Shown: piece by piece, positions 41,419 to 51,066 of the stretch | Numbering within the stretch: position 1 is the first letter of the stretch | How the letters are laid out: the number at the start of each line of letters is the position of its first letter | Source of the DNA: Fructilactobacillus fructivorans | Lineage (GTDB): Bacteria; Bacillota; Bacilli; Lactobacillales; Lactobacillaceae | Direction of reading: 5' to 3' | DNA length: 64,000 nt | Assembly (NCBI RefSeq): GCF_001434095.1 | Contig: NZ_AZDS01000006.1 | Coordinates: 1-64,000, forward strand | Position numbers and translations under genes: made by a program | The notes under the pieces: model-generated | The model's input: the letters and a program-made list of their open reading frames with translations, nothing else | The model's database searches: none | What the model was told of the DNA's origin: nothing

Positions 41419-41994
41419 ATGAAAAACATTTTACTACTTGGAAAAACACAGGCCGAACAAATGGTCTTTAACTATTTTAATTCAAAAAATGAATTTAAAG
41501 TTCATGAAATAACGACGGGAGACTTTACGCAGGAACAGACGTACCGAGGCCACCTGAAAGATGTTGACGTGATCGTTTCCTTTTTAGGGCCCTTGGACGT
41601 TGATTTAGACATGGAGGCACTCTTTTCCGTCATTTATTCGGGACGTCTGAATCCCGCCCGGATCATTTTTCTGTCAGCCGCGGGAATTGATAAGGAAGTC
41701 GACGGTGAACTGGATTACCCTGGGGTCGATGACGTTAGTGAATTTTTAAAGCAACAACAGTATGCCATTAAAGTTATTGATGAATCAGAAATTCCGTACA
41801 CCATTTTTCGACTCGTTAACGTAGTTAATACCAAGCACAATGACGGCCACACGATTGAAGAAGGGCAGCCCGTGCCGGTTGGAATTGTTTCACATGAAAC
41901 GATTGCCCATTTTGTGATTGATGCGATCGTGAACGGCAGTTTTAAGAATCAGTCTCAGACTCTCGTTGAGGAACGCTCAGAAAGGAAAGAATAA
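41419..41994 (+). CDS. NmrA-like NAD(P)-binding protein
   Basis: A 191-residue atypical SDR-like protein beginning MKNILLLGKTQAEQMVFNYF. The cofactor loop is degenerate (GKTQAEQ instead of GxxGxxG), although DVDVIVSFLG and IIFLSAAGID are conserved-looking. Its stop overlaps the rexB start, so it is the first gene of a three-gene unit with rexBA. A possible promoter (TTGACA with TATAAA 18 bp away) precedes it. The function is unknown. Confidence 0.72.
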   Translation: MKNILLLGKTQAEQMVFNYFNSKNEFKVHEITTGDFTQEQTYRGHLKDVDVIVSFLGPLDVDLDMEALFSVIYSGRLNPARIIFLSAAGIDKEVDGELDYPGVDDVSEFLKQQQYAIKVIDESEIPYTIFRLVNVVNTKHNDGHTIEEGQPVPVGIVSHETIAHFVIDAIVNGSFKNQSQTLVEERSERKE

Positions 41995-44900
41995 TGGCAC
42001 TACAATTCGTACTCGGCAAGGCCAGTAACGATCACTTTAAAAAGGTGATCGATAACCTTGACCACTCCATGCAGCAACATTCACATGATACTTATTTCTA
42101 TTTGGTACCGAATCACATTAAGTTTGAGTCCGAACTAGGAACGCTCAAACAACTGAATCATGATGATCAGAGCACGTTTGCCGAGACACGCGTTCAGGTC
42201 TTCTCGTTTTCTCGATTGATGTGGTATTTCCTTGGTAACAGTAAGGGTTATCAACTACCACGACTCTCAAAGGATGCCGTTAACATGATCATCTTTCAGA
42301 TCATTGAGAATTACCAGGACAAGCTGACCGTGTTTAAAGGTGAGGGAGCCCAACCTGGTTTTATTTCCCAAGTGGCAGATCAGATTAACGAACTGCAGCA
42401 GGGGAGGATCGACCCAGATACGTTGGACAAGATTGCTGATCTCGATCCTGGAACGATTAATCCCGAATTACAGGGAAAATTGCATGATATCAGCGTGATT
42501 TATCGTGAATTTTTGAAAGAAACGGACGGAAAATACGTTGATTCCTCTGTCACACTGAAAATGTTGAATCAGTATCTGACTGACACCGATTTGTCCCAGA
42601 TGCACTTCTACATCAGTGGTTTTTCGCAGTTTTCGGCCCAAGAACTTGAGATCGTCAAGACCCTAATTGATAAGGCTAATGGCATCACGATTGACCTTAA
42701 CCTTGACCATGCCTATCCAAACGAAATGCCGGATAGTTCGGCGTTCTTCTTACGCTCAGGACGACTTTATCATCAGTTGTACCAGTACGCTCGGGCAAGT
42801 GGAACTAAGGTTATGACCGACCAGTACGCTAACGACTGTCGTTGTAGTGACGGTTTAAGGGAACTTGAGGACTATTGGATTGCAAGTAGTGAAGTTGGTT
42901 CCTCAATTCAACCCAAGACAAATGGTAATCCTGATGTAGCTCTCTTTCGGGCTGATTCAAACTACGATGAACTGATGAACATTGCCACGATGATTCGCCA
43001 AATGGTCGCAACGGGACGTTTCCGATACTCTGATTTTATGGTGGTTACCAGACACTTGGATAAGTATCAAAACGTCATCGATCCCATTTTTCAGATGCAA
43101 CAAATTCCGTACTTCGTTGACATTCAGAAACACATGGATAATCATCCCCTAGTGGAACTAATTGATGCATTGTTCTCCATCTATCGCGCGGATCGCAAGC
43201 GTAACTATCGTTATGACGATGTGATGCGTTTACTTAAGTCTGAGTTATTGATTCCCCATGACCAGGAGGGCAACCCGATGAATATTGATCGTTATCGTCG
43301 TTGTCTTTCGTTGTGTGAAAATTTAATTCTAAAGAATGGTTACGAAGGGAAACGTTGGACGCAGGATGAAGACTGGGAATATGCCACAATTTCTGACAAT
43401 GACACTGGCATTGTCTCCAATCGGAATAAGGAAATTTCCGCGGACATCAACGTGATTCGCCATTTTGTAAAAAACACGTTACCACCATTTTATAAGAAGA
43501 TGGCTAAGGCCAAAACTGGGAAAGATGCCGCCAACATCCTGTATCAATTTTTGGATGAGAACGGCGTCATTAATGAACTAAAACACTGGCAGGATGAGGC
43601 CACCGAACGTGGTGACTTACAGGAAGCTGGTCAATCTGAACAAGTTTGGAACACGCTGTGTGGTTTGCTGGATGACTTTGTGACCTTTCTGGGTGACCAT
43701 CCCTTTGAAATGGATAACTTCTTGGATCTTTTGAAAGCTGGATTTGAGGGAGCTTCATACTCCCAGATTCCATCAACCTTGGATCAGGTCACCATTTCTG
43801 AAACTGGTTTAGTCCAGCTCAATAATAAAAAAGTAACCTTTGTGATGGGGGCCGACGACAATAGTATGCCCGCTACCATTGAAAATAACAGTCTTTTAAA
43901 CGATGCCGATCGCGATCAGATGAATGAACAATTCACCGATGATCAGTACTTAAATGATAATAGTGAGACGCAGATGGTTAACGAACCCTACTTAAACTAC
44001 CTGGCGTTCATGACGCCCGATTCCAAGCTAGTCTTTTCGTATAACTTGGGTGGTGGAGAAAGTGACGTAACCCAGGCCATTTCACCATATGTAGCTCGAA
44101 TTAAGGACCATTTCAACCTGGAAGAAAAGCACGTCTCCGCTACTCCCAGTCCTGATTCAAATGATATTCGGCAGTATGTTGGTTCCAAACGGGCCACGTT
44201 GAAATACCTGGTAAAGGCTTCACTTGATGCCAAAGTTAATGGCAAGCAATTAGGGCAAGCCTGGACTCAAATTAAATCGTACTTAGAAAACGATCCAACC
44301 ATGCGGACCATTACCCAGAAATTAATGGGGAGTTTGACGTACAAGAATGTTCCTGCCGCTTTAAAACCAGAGATTGTGACCGGCTTGTACGGTAATTCCA
44401 TCACAACTTCCATTTCTAAGCTAGAAGAATTTTACTATGATCCGTATGAGTATTTCTTAAAGTACGGACTACGGTTGAAAGAACGAGATGAATTTAATCT
44501 CGATCCCAGCAGTACCGGAACTTTCTATCACGAGTCACTCGATAAGTTGATTAAAGAGATTAACGATAAGCACATTGATATTACGGATCTTTCCAATGAA
44601 CAGATTAGAAACATGGTGAACAAAATTACAGGTTCCATTATCGAGGACGATCCGGATCTGCAGTACGAAATTTTAAAGAGTTCTAATCGGATGGAATACA
44701 TTTCTAAACAATTGGTTCAAACGGTAATGCAGATGGCGACCACTTTGCGTGATCAGTCCCATTACACCAAGATGCGTCCGAAAAATACCGAAATTATTTT
44801 TGGCGAACCCGGGAAACCCAACGGCATTGATGGCTTGAACTTTGATTTGGGCGATCATCACTCGGTAAACGTGCGGGGACGAATCGACCGCATTGACCAA

Positions 44901-45578
44901 ATGTTCCTCGATGGGACTGAGTATCTCGGTATTGTTGACTACAAATCTAGTGACAGAGATATTGATCTGTCGGAGGCTTACGACGGGACGCGGATGCAGA
45001 TGATGACGTACCTCGATGCCGTCGTTCAAAATCAAGATAAGCTCTCCAGTACCGACAAGGCGAAGTTAGCTAGTGCCTTGTACATGCATATCTTTGATCC
45101 GGTTTTAAAACCTAGTGAGGTCAAAAATTTTGATGACATAAAACAAATTGAAGCAGCCTTGATGAAGAAACATAAGTACAGTGGCTTGTTGGTTAATAAC
45201 GATGGCATGTTGAAAGACATGGTGAATAACGTTGCTGATTCCTCCATGATCTATCCTTATAAATTTGATAAAAATGGGAATTTGTATAAAGATTCTGTTA
45301 AAAAATACATCATTGAACCCCATGACTTGGAACTACTGTTAAGACGAACTGAGGAACGGATTAAGAATGCTGGAAAGCAGATTTTTGACGGAAACATTAA
45401 GTTGGAACCATCTCAGTACAAGGACAAATCAAAGATTATTTATTCTCCGTACAAACCAGTTATGCAATTTGACCCATTATTAACTGAAAATAATTATCGA
45501 ATTGTGAAAGACATGGGAGATAACAAAGATGTCATTGACTTCTTAAGAGAGGAGGAACGCAATAATGGCGGACAATAG
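41994..45578 (+). CDS. rexB: ATP-dependent helicase/nuclease subunit RexB (AddB)
   Basis: A 1194-residue subunit of the RexAB (AddAB) complex that resects DNA double-strand breaks for RecA. The C-terminal RecB-like nuclease has YLGIVDYKSSDRDIDL. The N-terminal Walker A position is degenerate (LGKASNDH). The Cys residues that hold the 4Fe-4S cluster in Bacillus AddB are not present (here YYDPYEYF), as is usual for lactic acid bacterial RexB. The start overlaps the previous stop (TAATG); rexA overlaps its end by 14 bp. Confidence 0.93.
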   Translation: MALQFVLGKASNDHFKKVIDNLDHSMQQHSHDTYFYLVPNHIKFESELGTLKQLNHDDQSTFAETRVQVFSFSRLMWYFLGNSKGYQLPRLSKDAVNMIIFQIIENYQDKLTVFKGEGAQPGFISQVADQINELQQGRIDPDTLDKIADLDPGTINPELQGKLHDISVIYREFLKETDGKYVDSSVTLKMLNQYLTDTDLSQMHFYISGFSQFSAQELEIVKTLIDKANGITIDLNLDHAYPNEMPDSSAFFLRSGRLYHQLYQYARASGTKVMTDQYANDCRCSDGLRELEDYWIASSEVGSSIQPKTNGNPDVALFRADSNYDELMNIATMIRQMVATGRFRYSDFMVVTRHLDKYQNVIDPIFQMQQIPYFVDIQKHMDNHPLVELIDALFSIYRADRKRNYRYDDVMRLLKSELLIPHDQEGNPMNIDRYRRCLSLCENLILKNGYEGKRWTQDEDWEYATISDNDTGIVSNRNKEISADINVIRHFVKNTLPPFYKKMAKAKTGKDAANILYQFLDENGVINELKHWQDEATERGDLQEAGQSEQVWNTLCGLLDDFVTFLGDHPFEMDNFLDLLKAGFEGASYSQIPSTLDQVTISETGLVQLNNKKVTFVMGADDNSMPATIENNSLLNDADRDQMNEQFTDDQYLNDNSETQMVNEPYLNYLAFMTPDSKLVFSYNLGGGESDVTQAISPYVARIKDHFNLEEKHVSATPSPDSNDIRQYVGSKRATLKYLVKASLDAKVNGKQLGQAWTQIKSYLENDPTMRTITQKLMGSLTYKNVPAALKPEIVTGLYGNSITTSISKLEEFYYDPYEYFLKYGLRLKERDEFNLDPSSTGTFYHESLDKLIKEINDKHIDITDLSNEQIRNMVNKITGSIIEDDPDLQYEILKSSNRMEYISKQLVQTVMQMATTLRDQSHYTKMRPKNTEIIFGEPGKPNGIDGLNFDLGDHHSVNVRGRIDRIDQMFLDGTEYLGIVDYKSSDRDIDLSEAYDGTRMQMMTYLDAVVQNQDKLSSTDKAKLASALYMHIFDPVLKPSEVKNFDDIKQIEAALMKKHKYSGLLVNNDGMLKDMVNNVADSSMIYPYKFDKNGNLYKDSVKKYIIEPHDLELLLRRTEERIKNAGKQIFDGNIKLEPSQYKDKSKIIYSPYKPVMQFDPLLTENNYRIVKDMGDNKDVIDFLREEERNNGGQ

Positions 45579-48500
45579 TATGAATTTTACCCCAGAACAG
45601 GAAAAGGCCATCACGGAAAATTTTCCTGGAAACGCCTTGGTGTCAGCTTCAGCTGGCTCAGGGAAAACCAGAGTTTTAGTTCAACGCGTGCTTAATAAAG
45701 TAGAACATGGGGTCGATGTTGACCACCTTTTGATTGTGACGTTCACCAAAGCGGCCGCTAAGGAAATGCGTGATCGGATCAAAAGGGGTTTACAAGACGA
45801 GGTTAATCAGTCTAATGATGACGAACAGAAGCGTAACCTGATAAAACAGATCCGAAAGTTGTCAGTTGCGCACATTTCCACGATGGATGCCTTCTGTCAG
45901 TGGTTGGTCCAGAAGGATTACTACGCCATTGATCTAGATCCAAATTTTCGGATTTTAGCCGATAAAACCGAGAAAGAAATGTTGCGTGATTCCGTCTGGG
46001 AAGACGTCCGAGAGGATCTATACGGTAATGACGAAGACGGTTCATTTGCCAGATTAACCAGAAACTTTTCTAACGATCGTGGTGATGATGGTTTGACTGA
46101 CGTGGTATTGAGTCTTTATGATTTTTCTAACGCTAATCAAGATCCTGAGGCATGGCTTAATCATTTAGTTGATTTGTACCAAATGGATGACAACATTACC
46201 CAAAGTAATTTTTACCAGAAGTACTTGCTGCCTGAAATTCAAAATAAGATCAAGCAAGCGGTTGGAATTCTCAAACAGGCTAAGCAGGAATTCTTGGATG
46301 GGGCACTCTCTAGTCGTGCGGATTTAATTGATAAAGATATTAAAAAATTAAATCGAATCTACGATCGACTAGGTACCGCAACGTGGGATGCACTTTATGA
46401 ATTATTTAACCCCTTTAAGTTGGAATCTATGAATCAAAAGGGTATAAGTAAAAAAATAGATGATTCTCAAAAAGAGTTCCAGAAAGTTGCAATGGATTCG
46501 CGCAAAGAAGCTAAAAAAATTATTGATAAAATTGGTCCCAAGTACTTCTTTGCCAAAGAAGATGCTAATTTAGATGTCATTAAGCAGGCGGAAAAATTAG
46601 TTCAAAAATTAGTGGAGGTTGTTCAAACTTTTTCAAAGCGTTATGCAGTAGTCAAAAAGCAGAAACATGCTTACGAGTTTGTTGATATTGAACATTTTGC
46701 GTTGAACATCTTGACTGGTAAGAGTGAAGACAGCCAAGAAATCAAGCGACAATTGCAGAATTACTTTGATGAAATCATGGTTGATGAGTATCAGGATAAC
46801 AACCGACTACAAGATGCGATCTTAAGTGCGATGAAGAATCAGCAGCACGAAAACATGTTTATGGTGGGCGACGTTAAGCAGTCAATTTACGGTTTTCGTT
46901 TGGCGGATCCGGGAATGTTTTTGGAAAAACTGGATCATTATCAGGAATCTGATAATAAAGACACCGCGGTTGAATTGTCTGACAATTTCCGTTCGGTTAA
47001 AAACGTCGATGATTTTACCAACTTGGTTTTTTCTCAGATCATGGATCGTGGTCTTGGTGAAATGGACTATACCGGAAACGCCAAGTTGAAGTATGGTGCG
47101 ACCTATTATGGTAATTCCGTCAAATCAAACGCCAACGTCCTGATGTATGTTGATGATAATTCTAAAGATGATGACGAAGATTTAACGTTGAAACCTGACA
47201 CTAATTCCGAGGGTCAAGTTCGCATGGTGGCCGATCAGATTCAGGATTTGATACAAAAGAAGATGCAGATCTACGATAAGACTACGCATGAGATGCGAGA
47301 CATTCGCTACGGTGACATTGCGATCTTGGAACCCACGCGGAATAATAATTTGAACCTCTCCAAAGAATTTTTACAGAAACGAATTCCACTATCAATTGAC
47401 GGTGGTGAAAGTTACTTTAAGACCACTGAGGTTCAGATTATGATGTCGCTGCTTCAAATTATTGATAATCCGTACCAAGACATCCCATTGGCAGCAGTTC
47501 TGCGTTCGCCAATCGTGGGGATGGATGAAAACGAAATGGCTTATCTGCGGATTAACCACAAGACCGGTGATTATTTTGCGTCCATCCTTGATTTTTACCA
47601 TCATTATCCGTCACAAGAGCCCAATGAGTTTGGAAATTTGGTTGCTAAGAAAGTCCAACTGTTTCTGGACCAATTAAAAGATTTCAAGGATTTTGCGACG
47701 AAACACGAATTATCTGACTTGATCTGGCACATTTACAGTGTGACTGGGTTCTTGGATTACGTTGGTGGGATGCCAGCTGGCAAGAAGCGTCAAGCTAATT
47801 TGCATGCACTGTACGAACGTGCTTCAGAATACGAAAAGAGTAGTTTCAAAGGTCTATTTGCCTTTGTTCAATTCGTCAAACGACTTCAGGATAAGGACGA
47901 TGACCTGGCTGAGGCTCCCGCCGATATTGAGACAGATTCGGTCCACGTCATGACGATTCACGGTAGTAAGGGACTTGAATTCCCGGTCGTCTTTTTAATG
48001 GACGCCACTAAAAATTTCAATGAATCTGCCGAAAAGAATCGGTATGTTTTGAATAATAAATTAGGAATTGGCATTAAATACTTTGATCAATCTAAACATG
48101 AATTATTACCAACCTTGCAGTATGTAGCAATTATGGCCGCAAAGAAAAACAGCAATTTGGCGGAAGAAATGCGTAAACTTTATGTGGCTTTGACGCGTGC
48201 TGAGCAACAACTTTACATTACCGGAATTGTTAAGAACAAGAAAACGCCTGAAACTGAAACCAAGGATTGGGAAAGAGCCTACCAAAGTCACAACATGGTA
48301 TTAGATCAGTCGATGCGAAGTGGCGCCAAGAGTTTCATGGATTGGATTGGGGCAGCACTTGCTCGTCACCCAAATTATTATCAGGATCGCGGAAAGGTTG
48401 ATGCGACCCATGTTTTAGCCAATGATCCGACCAACTTTAAGGTCGAATTTGTGACTGCCAAGGACTTACAACAACCTAGTCAAGCTGAAACTACTAGTAC

Positions 48501-49302
48501 TTCATTGGATCAAACGCTAAAGAACGAACAAATTGATCAGTCGAAGATTCAGCACATCATGGACTTCAAGTATCCGTATCATGCAGCAACCACCACGACT
48601 GCTTATCAATCCGTTTCAGAAATCAAACGATTGTTTGACGATCCCGACAATATCCAGCTAGGCAGTGTGTCAGAGAGTCGGAACATGATCTTGCGTCGGA
48701 CTCGTTACAACAACACGACGTTTATGCAACCCCAGTTCATGCAGTCGGTCGGACAGCCAAACTCGATGGAAATTGGAACGGCGACGCATTTGATTTTGCA
48801 GAAGATTAACGTTAAGGAACCGATCAATCAGGATACGGTTGCTGAACTCTTGGCGCAGTTGGTTAATGATAAGTTAATTACGCCGGAGGTTGCTAAAAAG
48901 GTTAACGTTGACTCCGTGGTAAAATTCTACCAGAGTGAGCTTGGTCAATTAATCAAGGCCCATCCCGATCAACTTCACCGAGAAGTTCCGTTTTCACTGC
49001 TAATTTCCGCAGAACAAATCTTCTCGGAATTTGAAAATGACGCGGATCAAAAACTCCTGGTCCACGGAATTATCGATGGCTACCTTGATTTAGATGATGG
49101 TCCGGTTCTGTTTGACTACAAAACCGACTTCGTTAATCCTAAAAAATCCGATGCTAGCGTTGAAAAGATCATTGACCAGTATCGTGGTCAGGTTAATATC
49201 TATGGAATTGCCTTGTCAGACATTTTGGGCAAACCAGTTAAAGACGAATATTTATACCTACTTTCAAATAACAGTTTGCAACGAGTAGTACCGAAGAAGT
49301 AA
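45565..49302 (+). CDS. rexA: ATP-dependent helicase/nuclease subunit RexA (AddA)
   Basis: A 1245-residue UvrD-family 3'-5' helicase with nuclease. Walker A SASAGSGKT is at residues 27-35, followed by helicase motifs MVDEYQDNN, VGDVKQSIYGFR, VHVMTIHGSKGLEFPVVF and KLYVALTRAEQQL, and a C-terminal nuclease motif LFDYKTDFV near residue 1180. With RexB it processes double-strand breaks. Translation is coupled to rexB by a 14-bp overlap with a strong GAGGAGG site. Confidence 0.96.
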   Translation: MADNSMNFTPEQEKAITENFPGNALVSASAGSGKTRVLVQRVLNKVEHGVDVDHLLIVTFTKAAAKEMRDRIKRGLQDEVNQSNDDEQKRNLIKQIRKLSVAHISTMDAFCQWLVQKDYYAIDLDPNFRILADKTEKEMLRDSVWEDVREDLYGNDEDGSFARLTRNFSNDRGDDGLTDVVLSLYDFSNANQDPEAWLNHLVDLYQMDDNITQSNFYQKYLLPEIQNKIKQAVGILKQAKQEFLDGALSSRADLIDKDIKKLNRIYDRLGTATWDALYELFNPFKLESMNQKGISKKIDDSQKEFQKVAMDSRKEAKKIIDKIGPKYFFAKEDANLDVIKQAEKLVQKLVEVVQTFSKRYAVVKKQKHAYEFVDIEHFALNILTGKSEDSQEIKRQLQNYFDEIMVDEYQDNNRLQDAILSAMKNQQHENMFMVGDVKQSIYGFRLADPGMFLEKLDHYQESDNKDTAVELSDNFRSVKNVDDFTNLVFSQIMDRGLGEMDYTGNAKLKYGATYYGNSVKSNANVLMYVDDNSKDDDEDLTLKPDTNSEGQVRMVADQIQDLIQKKMQIYDKTTHEMRDIRYGDIAILEPTRNNNLNLSKEFLQKRIPLSIDGGESYFKTTEVQIMMSLLQIIDNPYQDIPLAAVLRSPIVGMDENEMAYLRINHKTGDYFASILDFYHHYPSQEPNEFGNLVAKKVQLFLDQLKDFKDFATKHELSDLIWHIYSVTGFLDYVGGMPAGKKRQANLHALYERASEYEKSSFKGLFAFVQFVKRLQDKDDDLAEAPADIETDSVHVMTIHGSKGLEFPVVFLMDATKNFNESAEKNRYVLNNKLGIGIKYFDQSKHELLPTLQYVAIMAAKKNSNLAEEMRKLYVALTRAEQQLYITGIVKNKKTPETETKDWERAYQSHNMVLDQSMRSGAKSFMDWIGAALARHPNYYQDRGKVDATHVLANDPTNFKVEFVTAKDLQQPSQAETTSTSLDQTLKNEQIDQSKIQHIMDFKYPYHAATTTTAYQSVSEIKRLFDDPDNIQLGSVSESRNMILRRTRYNNTTFMQPQFMQSVGQPNSMEIGTATHLILQKINVKEPINQDTVAELLAQLVNDKLITPEVAKKVNVDSVVKFYQSELGQLIKAHPDQLHREVPFSLLISAEQIFSEFENDADQKLLVHGIIDGYLDLDDGPVLFDYKTDFVNPKKSDASVEKIIDQYRGQVNIYGIALSDILGKPVKDEYLYLLSNNSLQRVVPKK

Positions 49303-49308
49303 ATTAAA

Positions 49309-49340
49309 ATAACGCTAATCGAAGATGATTAGCGTTTTTT
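49309..49340 (+). terminator. Terminator of rexBA
   Basis: AACGCTAATC pairs with GATTAGCGTT, followed by T residues. Confidence 0.9.
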
Positions 49341-49382
49341 ATTTTACAAAAAAAGACGAACATTGTTAATTATGTAACTTTG

Positions 49383-49411
49383 TTGCCTCAAGAAAAGTCG
49401 AATGATAGAAT
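49383..49411 (+). promoter_or_regulatory. Promoter of the NCS1 permease leader
   Basis: TTGCCT and TAGAAT are spaced by 17 bp, with a TG before the -10. This predicts a leader of about 160 nt. Confidence 0.6.
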
Positions 49412-49433
49412 TTACAACATATTGATCGTTCAT

Positions 49434-49560
49434 ATGACTAGGTGGAAAGATTTAAAGAGGTGAGTAGGAGTCAGAATTCCTCATGGTAGAGCTAATTTTC
49501 AGTGTTATACTTGAAATATGTTGCAGATACGACCATCAGACAGTAAACCAAACTAGTCGT
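49434..49560 (+). promoter_or_regulatory. Structured leader of the NCS1 permease, possible riboswitch
   Basis: ATGACTAG (49434-49441) pairs with CTAGTCGT (49553-49560), closing a 111-nt domain that contains at least one further hairpin (TTTCAGTG...TACTTGAAA). No terminator follows; the ribosome binding site is 10 nt downstream, so control of translation is possible. I could not match it to a known riboswitch class. Confidence 0.4.
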
Positions 49561-49578
49561 TAATAATTGGAGGATAAA

Positions 49579-50937
49579 ATGGAGAGTAATCAGAAATATG
49601 CATTTGAGTCAATCCCAATTTCCGAACGAGACATGAATTATTGGGATATGTTTGCCACGTGGTTCGGCGCCAACGCCAACAACGGAACCTGGTTTATTGG
49701 GGGAGTGATTGCTGCTGCCGGCTTTTTCGGTGGAATTAGTTCCGCAGTGATTGCCTCAGTGATTGCCTTTGCGTTCTTGAGCATGGTGGGATACATGGGA
49801 TATCAGACGGGAGCGTCCACCACGATTCTGTCGCGAGCACCGTTTGGGATTCGAGGAAGTGTCGTTCCATCGGTCATTAACCTAACCTTGTTCATGGGTT
49901 GGACGGCGGTTAACACGTTCATTGCCGCTACGTCCTTAGCATACTTATTTCATAGTATGTTTGGTTGGGCGTTATTTGGCCAACCCGGTGGTTACTTTGG
50001 GATTATCGTTGGGATCATCATCATGAGTATCCTGCATTTGTTAAGTATCATTGCGGGACCGAAATCAGTTCAGATTATCGAACGAATCGGAGTGGTTTTG
50101 GTAATTATCTTTGTCATTATCGAAGTGATCGTGGTCTTTCGCGACGTATCGTTCTCCCAGATTGCTAAGTATCAGGTTCCAATGAAGTCTAAAATGCCAT
50201 TTGGAGTGGCGCTCGATACGATTGCCGCAGCCGCATTAGGCTGGGTTGTTGGTGGAGCGGACTTTACTAGGTTTACCTCTAGTAAACGAATTGCCACCCA
50301 AGCCCCTTACGTGGGTGCCATTTTAGGAATGGTCAGTTTTGTGATCATTGGTTTATGTACGACTCTGAGTGTTGCCGTAACTTCTGGTGTGTTCAACCCG
50401 AACAACTCGGATCCTAGTACCGTTGCCAATAAATTAGGACTTGGTTTGATTGCGATGGTTGTCATTGTTTTGACTAGTATGACCGCTAACGCCGTCAACA
50501 TTCAGTCCGGTGGCTCGGCTTTAAATAACCTGATTCCTAAGATTAGTCTGAACAAGTCTCTGTTCATCGTTACGATTCTATCCATGATTTTGACTTTGGT
50601 TCCACTGATTAATGGCAGTTTCTTGGATGCCTTTACCGCATTTCTGAACTATACCGGGATGTTCCTTGGTCCTATCATTGCCATTCTGGTAGTTGATTAC
50701 TTTGGTTTATCAGATGGGAAATATGATTTGAAAGCTTTGGAAACTCCTACTGGAAAGTACTGGTATAAGGGTGGCATTAACTGGTTTGCGATGGCATGTA
50801 TCGCCATTGGAGTGGTACTCTACATTGGTTTGAACCTGTTGCCGATTGTTAAGGCGACGGTTGGTGCGACCTTCATTTCCATGATTGTGGTTGCGATCGT
50901 TTATTATGTCGGTAGTAAATTAATGCGAAAAGCTTAA
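49579..50937 (+). CDS. NCS1 family purine/cytosine permease
   Basis: A 452-residue membrane transporter with about 12 helices. ISERDMNYWDMFATWFGANANNGTWFIGG, SRAPFGIRGS and WVVGGADFTRF are NCS1 (CodB/CytX-like) features. It imports cytosine, purines or related compounds with Na+ or H+. ATG 49579 follows GGAGG by 6 nt; an in-frame TTG upstream is part of the ribosome binding site. The long leader may sense the ligand. Confidence 0.88.
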   Translation: MESNQKYAFESIPISERDMNYWDMFATWFGANANNGTWFIGGVIAAAGFFGGISSAVIASVIAFAFLSMVGYMGYQTGASTTILSRAPFGIRGSVVPSVINLTLFMGWTAVNTFIAATSLAYLFHSMFGWALFGQPGGYFGIIVGIIIMSILHLLSIIAGPKSVQIIERIGVVLVIIFVIIEVIVVFRDVSFSQIAKYQVPMKSKMPFGVALDTIAAAALGWVVGGADFTRFTSSKRIATQAPYVGAILGMVSFVIIGLCTTLSVAVTSGVFNPNNSDPSTVANKLGLGLIAMVVIVLTSMTANAVNIQSGGSALNNLIPKISLNKSLFIVTILSMILTLVPLINGSFLDAFTAFLNYTGMFLGPIIAILVVDYFGLSDGKYDLKALETPTGKYWYKGGINWFAMACIAIGVVLYIGLNLLPIVKATVGATFISMIVVAIVYYVGSKLMRKA

Positions 50938-50948
50938 ATAGAAATAGA

Positions 50949-50987
50949 AAACCCATTCACTTTTCAAAATTAGTGAATGGTTTTTTT
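50949..50987 (+). terminator. Terminator after the NCS1 permease
   Basis: ACCCATTCACT pairs with AGTGAATGGTT and is followed by seven T residues. Confidence 0.85.
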
Positions 50988-51066
50988 GTGTTAATTAATT
51001 GATATTAAAGGGTTTATAATATTATGTTAGTACTTTAATAATAAATCATTCTTCTAGGAGAAAATC

